DNA from: Hoeflea phototrophica DFL-43
GTDB taxonomy: Bacteria; Pseudomonadota; Alphaproteobacteria; Rhizobiales; Rhizobiaceae
Length of the DNA stretch: 64,000 nucleotides
Assembly: GCF_000154705.2 (NCBI RefSeq)
Contig: NZ_CM002917.1
Coordinates: 434,001-498,000, forward strand
Direction: 5' to 3'
Of the stretch, positions 60,954-64,000 are shown one piece after another. A program made the position numbers and the translations under genes. A model generated the notes under the pieces. It saw nothing but the letters and a program-made list of their open reading frames with translations, searched no databases and had not been told where the DNA came from. Numbering within the stretch: the first letter of the stretch is position 1; each line of letters begins with the position of its first letter.

Positions 60954-62228
60954 TCAGCCGATCGGCTGCATGGTGCCAGCCGTCGGGATCGACGGTTGGT
61001 CGGAATTGTCGACGATGACGAGGTCGTAGCCGCCGCCGTCTTTCAAGCGCCACTGACCTCCGACCAGCGGTGTCTTGCAGATGTTCTTGGCGGCAAATGG
61101 CGGCAGACCTTTGCCGTCAAAGGCGACCGGGCCGACAACGGTTTGAAGGTTCGAGGCTGCGATCGCCTCGGCCACTGCGTCGCCATCGCCCGCATCGCTG
61201 ACGCGGCCCATGACGTCGGTTGCCAGCTCGAACAGGGCATGGACAAAGCCGATTGGCTGGGTCCACTGCTTGCCGGTGGACTCTGTGTAGGCAGCAGCCA
61301 CCTCGCCCGAGCTCAGCCCGTTGAGCGAGGACTTGAACGGATGGCTCGGAGACCACCACACTTCCGAGGAAAGGTTATTGCCTGCATCACCCAGCGCCTC
61401 GACGGCCTGCGGGAACAGGATCGCCTTGCCAATGGACGCCGCTTTTGGTGTGAAGCCCTGCTGCTTGGCCTGGTTCCAGAAGGTGGTGAAATCAGGTGGG
61501 ATCGGAACGCCTGTGACGATTTCAACATTGCCCTGCTTGAACGCGTTGATCTGCGCCGAGAAATCGTCGGTCAGGTTCTGGTAGCGGCCGGGATCAACCA
61601 GACCGTAACCGAGCTTTTCCAAAACCGGCGGGAAGCCCACATTCGCATCGCCCCAGGCATTGCCGTCACCGTCATTGGGGAACAGGCCGCCGACCTGCTT
61701 GTTGGTGTCGAGCTGAGCCCACATGGCGGTGAACACCGAGATCACGTCTTCGAGACCCCAGAAGAAGTGATAGGCGTAGTCAAACGGCTGCCAGCTGTCC
61801 GGTGCGCCGGGATTTCCCTGCTGGCCGATGAACCATGGCTGCCAGGGCGCGATGGTCGAGATCACCGGCACGCCTTCGGCTTCTGCGGTCGTGGCGACCG
61901 GATTGGTGGTCTCCGGCGTCGATGCGACAAGGATCATATCGACTTCGTCATCGATGATGAGTTCCTTGGCGACTTCGGCCGCGCGGTTCGGATTGGACTG
62001 GCTGTCCTTGACGATGACCTCGAAATTCTTGGCCACTTCGGTGGCGCCAAAATTGGACAGGATGAAGTTGTCGGCTTCGGCAAACGCTGCCAGCGGTCCG
62101 GATTGCGGGCTGACATATCCAAGCTTGATCTTGGCGCCCTGTGCAATGGCCGGTGCGGCCAGACCGCCTGCAGCGATCGTCAGGCCGGTGGCGGCGGATG
62201 TCTTCAAAAGTGTACGACGAGTAATCAT
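60954..62228 (-). CDS. ABC transporter substrate-binding protein (LivK/urea-amide type) with Tat signal
   Basis: 424 residues from the ATG at 62228. The N-terminus TRRTLLKTSAATGLTIAAGG followed by APAIAQG is a twin-arginine signal. The mature protein starts AKIKLGYVSPQSGPLAAFAEAD, the type-I periplasmic fold of amino-acid/aromatic binding proteins. VDMILVASTPETTNPVATTAEAEGVPVISTIAPW and a later GIGxPxxSxS-like region complete it. It delivers the substrate to LivHMFG. The ligand is unknown, but the operon suggests an aromatic or phenolic acid. Confidence 0.9.
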   Translation of the reverse strand: MITRRTLLKTSAATGLTIAAGGLAAPAIAQGAKIKLGYVSPQSGPLAAFAEADNFILSNFGATEVAKNFEVIVKDSQSNPNRAAEVAKELIIDDEVDMILVASTPETTNPVATTAEAEGVPVISTIAPWQPWFIGQQGNPGAPDSWQPFDYAYHFFWGLEDVISVFTAMWAQLDTNKQVGGLFPNDGDGNAWGDANVGFPPVLEKLGYGLVDPGRYQNLTDDFSAQINAFKQGNVEIVTGVPIPPDFTTFWNQAKQQGFTPKAASIGKAILFPQAVEALGDAGNNLSSEVWWSPSHPFKSSLNGLSSGEVAAAYTESTGKQWTQPIGFVHALFELATDVMGRVSDAGDGDAVAEAIAASNLQTVVGPVAFDGKGLPPFAAKNICKTPLVGGQWRLKDGGGYDLVIVDNSDQPSIPTAGTMQPIG

Positions 62229-62265
62229 GGCTTCCTCCCAGTGATTGATGGCAAAGAGTTCTTTC

Positions 62266-63339
62266 CTATGCTGCCGGCGGGCCTCCAGCCCATGCGGCGA
62301 GCAAAAGCTCATTGATTGCCGGTCGGGTGACCGGTTGCGGATTCCAGTAGGGTTTGCGCGTGGCCAGTTCGGCGGCCGTGGACAGGTCATCCTGTTTCAG
62401 CCCAAGTTCGCGAAGTGCCAATGGTGAGCCGATGGATTTGGCGAAATCGAAAAGCGCCCGCCCGGGATTGGAACCACCAAAGATCTCAGTGACCGGTGCC
62501 AGCAGATCCGGAACCGCGCGGGCATTGAATGCGATTGCATGCGGCAGCACCACGGCATGGGTTTCGGCATGCGGCAGATCGAAGGAACCGCCAAGGGTGT
62601 GGCAAAGCTTGTGATGCAACGCCATGCCGACCTGTCCCAGCACGGTTCCGCAGAGCCAGGCCCCGTAGAGCGTTTCGCCCCGCGCAGTGAGATCATCCGG
62701 ATTGTCGAGAACCCGGGGCAGGGCGGCTGCAAACGCCTTCAGCCCTTCAATGGCGATCATCGTCGACATCGGATTGCGGTTTTGCGCATAGAGCGCCTCC
62801 GCGGCATGGGCCATCGCATTGAGTGCGCTGGTCACGGTCATCGCCACCGGCAGGGTGCGCACCAGCTCGGCATCATAGAGAATGACTTCGGGCTGGATTC
62901 TCGGATCGGTGACGGTGGTCTTCACACCGTTCTGTGTCTGGCCCAGAATTGCCGTTGCCTCGCTGCCGGCATAGGTGGTGGGGACCACGATCTGCGGCAG
63001 ATCGGTCTGATAGGCGATGGCCTTGCCCAGCCCGACCGTCGATCCGCCGCCGAGTGCGACCAGGCAATCGGCTTCAACGGCGCCGGCATGCTCGAGCGCT
63101 TCCGCGGTCACGTCCACCGGTGTGTGCATTGTCGCCTTTGTGAAGATGCCTGCGGCCAGCCCGTTGAGATCTGCTGCCACCTCCATCGCGGCATCGGCTT
63201 GCGGAGGGGTCGAAAGCACCAATGCGCGTTTGCGACCCAGGCGCTCGACCTCAGAGCTGATCTGGCGCCGGATGCCCTCGCCGAAGCGCACGCGGACTGC
63301 GGCACTCTGAACCTCGAAGCTGGCCTGAAAAAGCGACAT
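62266..63339 (-). CDS. Maleylacetate reductase
   Basis: 357-residue iron-containing alcohol dehydrogenase-like enzyme. The NAD(P) motif LVALGGGSTVGLGKAIAY (93-110) is followed by QIVVPTTYAGSEATAILGQTQNGVKTTV, a segment typical of maleylacetate reductases. SALNAMAHAAEALYA and GMALHHKLCHTLGGSFDLPHAETHAVVLPHAI hold the metal-site histidines. It reduces maleylacetate from hydroxyquinol ring cleavage to 3-oxoadipate. It is the first gene of the aromatic operon, divergent from a LysR regulator gene. Confidence 0.95.
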   Translation of the reverse strand: MSLFQASFEVQSAAVRVRFGEGIRRQISSEVERLGRKRALVLSTPPQADAAMEVAADLNGLAAGIFTKATMHTPVDVTAEALEHAGAVEADCLVALGGGSTVGLGKAIAYQTDLPQIVVPTTYAGSEATAILGQTQNGVKTTVTDPRIQPEVILYDAELVRTLPVAMTVTSALNAMAHAAEALYAQNRNPMSTMIAIEGLKAFAAALPRVLDNPDDLTARGETLYGAWLCGTVLGQVGMALHHKLCHTLGGSFDLPHAETHAVVLPHAIAFNARAVPDLLAPVTEIFGGSNPGRALFDFAKSIGSPLALRELGLKQDDLSTAAELATRKPYWNPQPVTRPAINELLLAAWAGGPPAA

Positions 63340-63454
63340 TGTTCCTCCCCCGCCGTGCAGCTCACCTCCTCAGGCGTGCAGGACCAGACAGGAAGATAAC
63401 ACTGTATAGGAGATATCTTGATCCAATTGCTGCAAGACTATATAGCTTTCCGTT
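63340..63454. promoter_or_regulatory. Divergent maleylacetate reductase / LysR promoter with CTTG-N12-CAAG dyad
   Basis: CTTG (63417-63420) and CAAG (63433-63436) form a dyad flanked by ATAT/TATAT, including a T-N11-A core. That is the usual LysR binding pattern, placed between the two divergent genes. It is a plausible operator for the adjacent LysR protein responding to an aromatic inducer. Confidence 0.55.
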
Positions 63455-64000
63455 ATGAAATTGGATGCGCGTCATCTCGAAATCATCGCGGCGATTGTCG
63501 ATCATGGTGGTCTGACGGAGGGCGCGGAAGCGCTTGGCAAGTCTCAGCCCAGTGTGTCGCGAACAGTCGCAATGCTGGAGTCGCGGGTCGGTGGGCGGTT
63601 GTTCGAGAAAAACCGCCGGCCGCTGCAACCCACCGATCTGTGTCTTGCGCTGGCGGTGGAAGGCCGCAAGGTTCTTGCCGCCAACAATGCGGCCTCGGCG
63701 CTGGTCAGACGCTACATCGATGGTAAATCCGGCGTGGTCCGGGTTGGTGGCAGCCCGTATTTCATGGACGGCGTCATTTCAGGCATGATTGCCGAATTCC
63801 AACGCGCCTTTCCCGACATTCGTATTGAGCAATCCTATGCCTACGCGGCGGAGCTTTCTCGTCAGCTTGAAAGCAATGCCCTTGATGTCGCGATCTGTCC
63901 CATGGATGTGAGTGCCCTGCCTGAACATCTGAGTTTTTCGCCGCTGCTTGATGGCCGCAACGTGATTGCCTGCGCGCCGACCCATCCTCTGGCTGGAAAG
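63455..64000 (+). CDS. LysR-family transcriptional regulator (truncated by window edge)
   Basis: At least 182 residues are visible before the window ends. The winged helix is typical: KLDARHLEIIAAIVDHGGLTEGAEALGKSQPSVSRTVAMLESRVGGRLFEK (2-52). It is followed by the start of the co-inducer domain, RVGGSPYFMDGVISGMIAEFQRAFPDIRIEQS. Divergent orientation to the maleylacetate reductase operon makes it the likely activator of that pathway. The ATG at 63455 is the only good start and leaves 18 bp to the CTTG-N12-CAAG dyad. Confidence 0.9.
   Translation, partial: MKLDARHLEIIAAIVDHGGLTEGAEALGKSQPSVSRTVAMLESRVGGRLFEKNRRPLQPTDLCLALAVEGRKVLAANNAASALVRRYIDGKSGVVRVGGSPYFMDGVISGMIAEFQRAFPDIRIEQSYAYAAELSRQLESNALDVAICPMDVSALPEHLSFSPLLDGRNVIACAPTHPLAGK

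Noticed and set aside
60948..62315. Open frame of 455 codons on the plus strand opposite the Liv binding-protein gene
   Set aside because: Antisense to a gene with a Tat signal and family motifs; its translation looks low-complexity and lacks any recognisable domain.

Overview
The window looks like part of a chromosome or large replicon of a marine or host-associated alphaproteobacterium of the order Rhizobiales. That rests on a rhizobial-type glycerol ABC importer (glpD-glpS-glpT-glpP order), an imuA-imuB-dnaE2 SOS mutagenesis cassette preceded by an alphaproteobacterial LexA box (GAAC-N7-GAAC), high-GC coding, many ABC/TRAP uptake operons, and catabolism of algal-type compounds (deoxy sugar, sulfopropanediol). 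A Hoeflea-like genus would fit, but this is an inference. No rRNA, tRNA or CRISPR array was seen.

Layout. 1-4,000 (minus): glycerol uptake and oxidation (glpP partial, glpT, glpS, glpD), divergent from an SDR at 4.3-5.1 kb. 5.1-17.0 kb: a surface-glycan island. It holds CDP-4-keto-6-deoxyglucose synthesis (rfbF, rfbG), a sugar epimerase and a C-methyltransferase, then a GT25 transferase, a GT11 fucosyltransferase, four FkbM-type methyltransferases, GDP-L-fucose synthesis (gmd, fcl) and a GT10 fucosyltransferase. 17.1-33.3 kb: a sugar-acquisition and catabolism locus. It holds a fucU-like mutarotase, a three-part ABC importer, an FGGY kinase, two PfkB kinases, a BtpA/SgcQ protein, an M42 peptidase, an aldo/keto reductase, a lactonase, a TIM-barrel isomerase and a UxaA-type dehydratase. 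All three divergent promoters of this locus carry the same 12-bp palindrome CTA(G/A)CATGTTAG, probably the operator of its own GntR regulator. 33.4-36.4 kb: a GMC oxidoreductase with its gluconate-dehydrogenase-subunit-3-like partner, a VOC protein and a ribbon-helix-helix protein. 36.6-42.4 kb: imuA-imuB-dnaE2.

42.5-52.6 kb: a nearly complete 2,3-dihydroxypropane-1-sulfonate (DHPS) degradation operon under a LacI regulator with two tandem palindromic operators. It encodes a small membrane protein, a TRAP transporter, an HpsN-like dehydrogenase, two further alcohol dehydrogenases, the SuyAB sulfo-lyase and a YeiH-type anion exporter. An 841-bp IS5-family element sits exactly in the exporter's stop codon. 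53.5-64.0 kb: a class V aminotransferase, then a hydroxyquinol-pathway operon (maleylacetate reductase, Liv-type ABC importer, FAD monooxygenase, intradiol dioxygenase) divergent from a LysR regulator cut by the window edge.

The most interesting signals are: (i) the three-promoter GntR regulon with an incompletely explained enzyme set; (ii) complementary loss of ABC motifs in the GlpS/GlpT ATPase pair, predicting one working and one degenerate ATP site, with the same logic in LivF/LivG; (iii) GC-rich hairpins placed just after the binding-protein gene in three unrelated transporter operons; (iv) a fucosylated, heavily methylated glycan locus abutting a probable fucose-catabolic locus.
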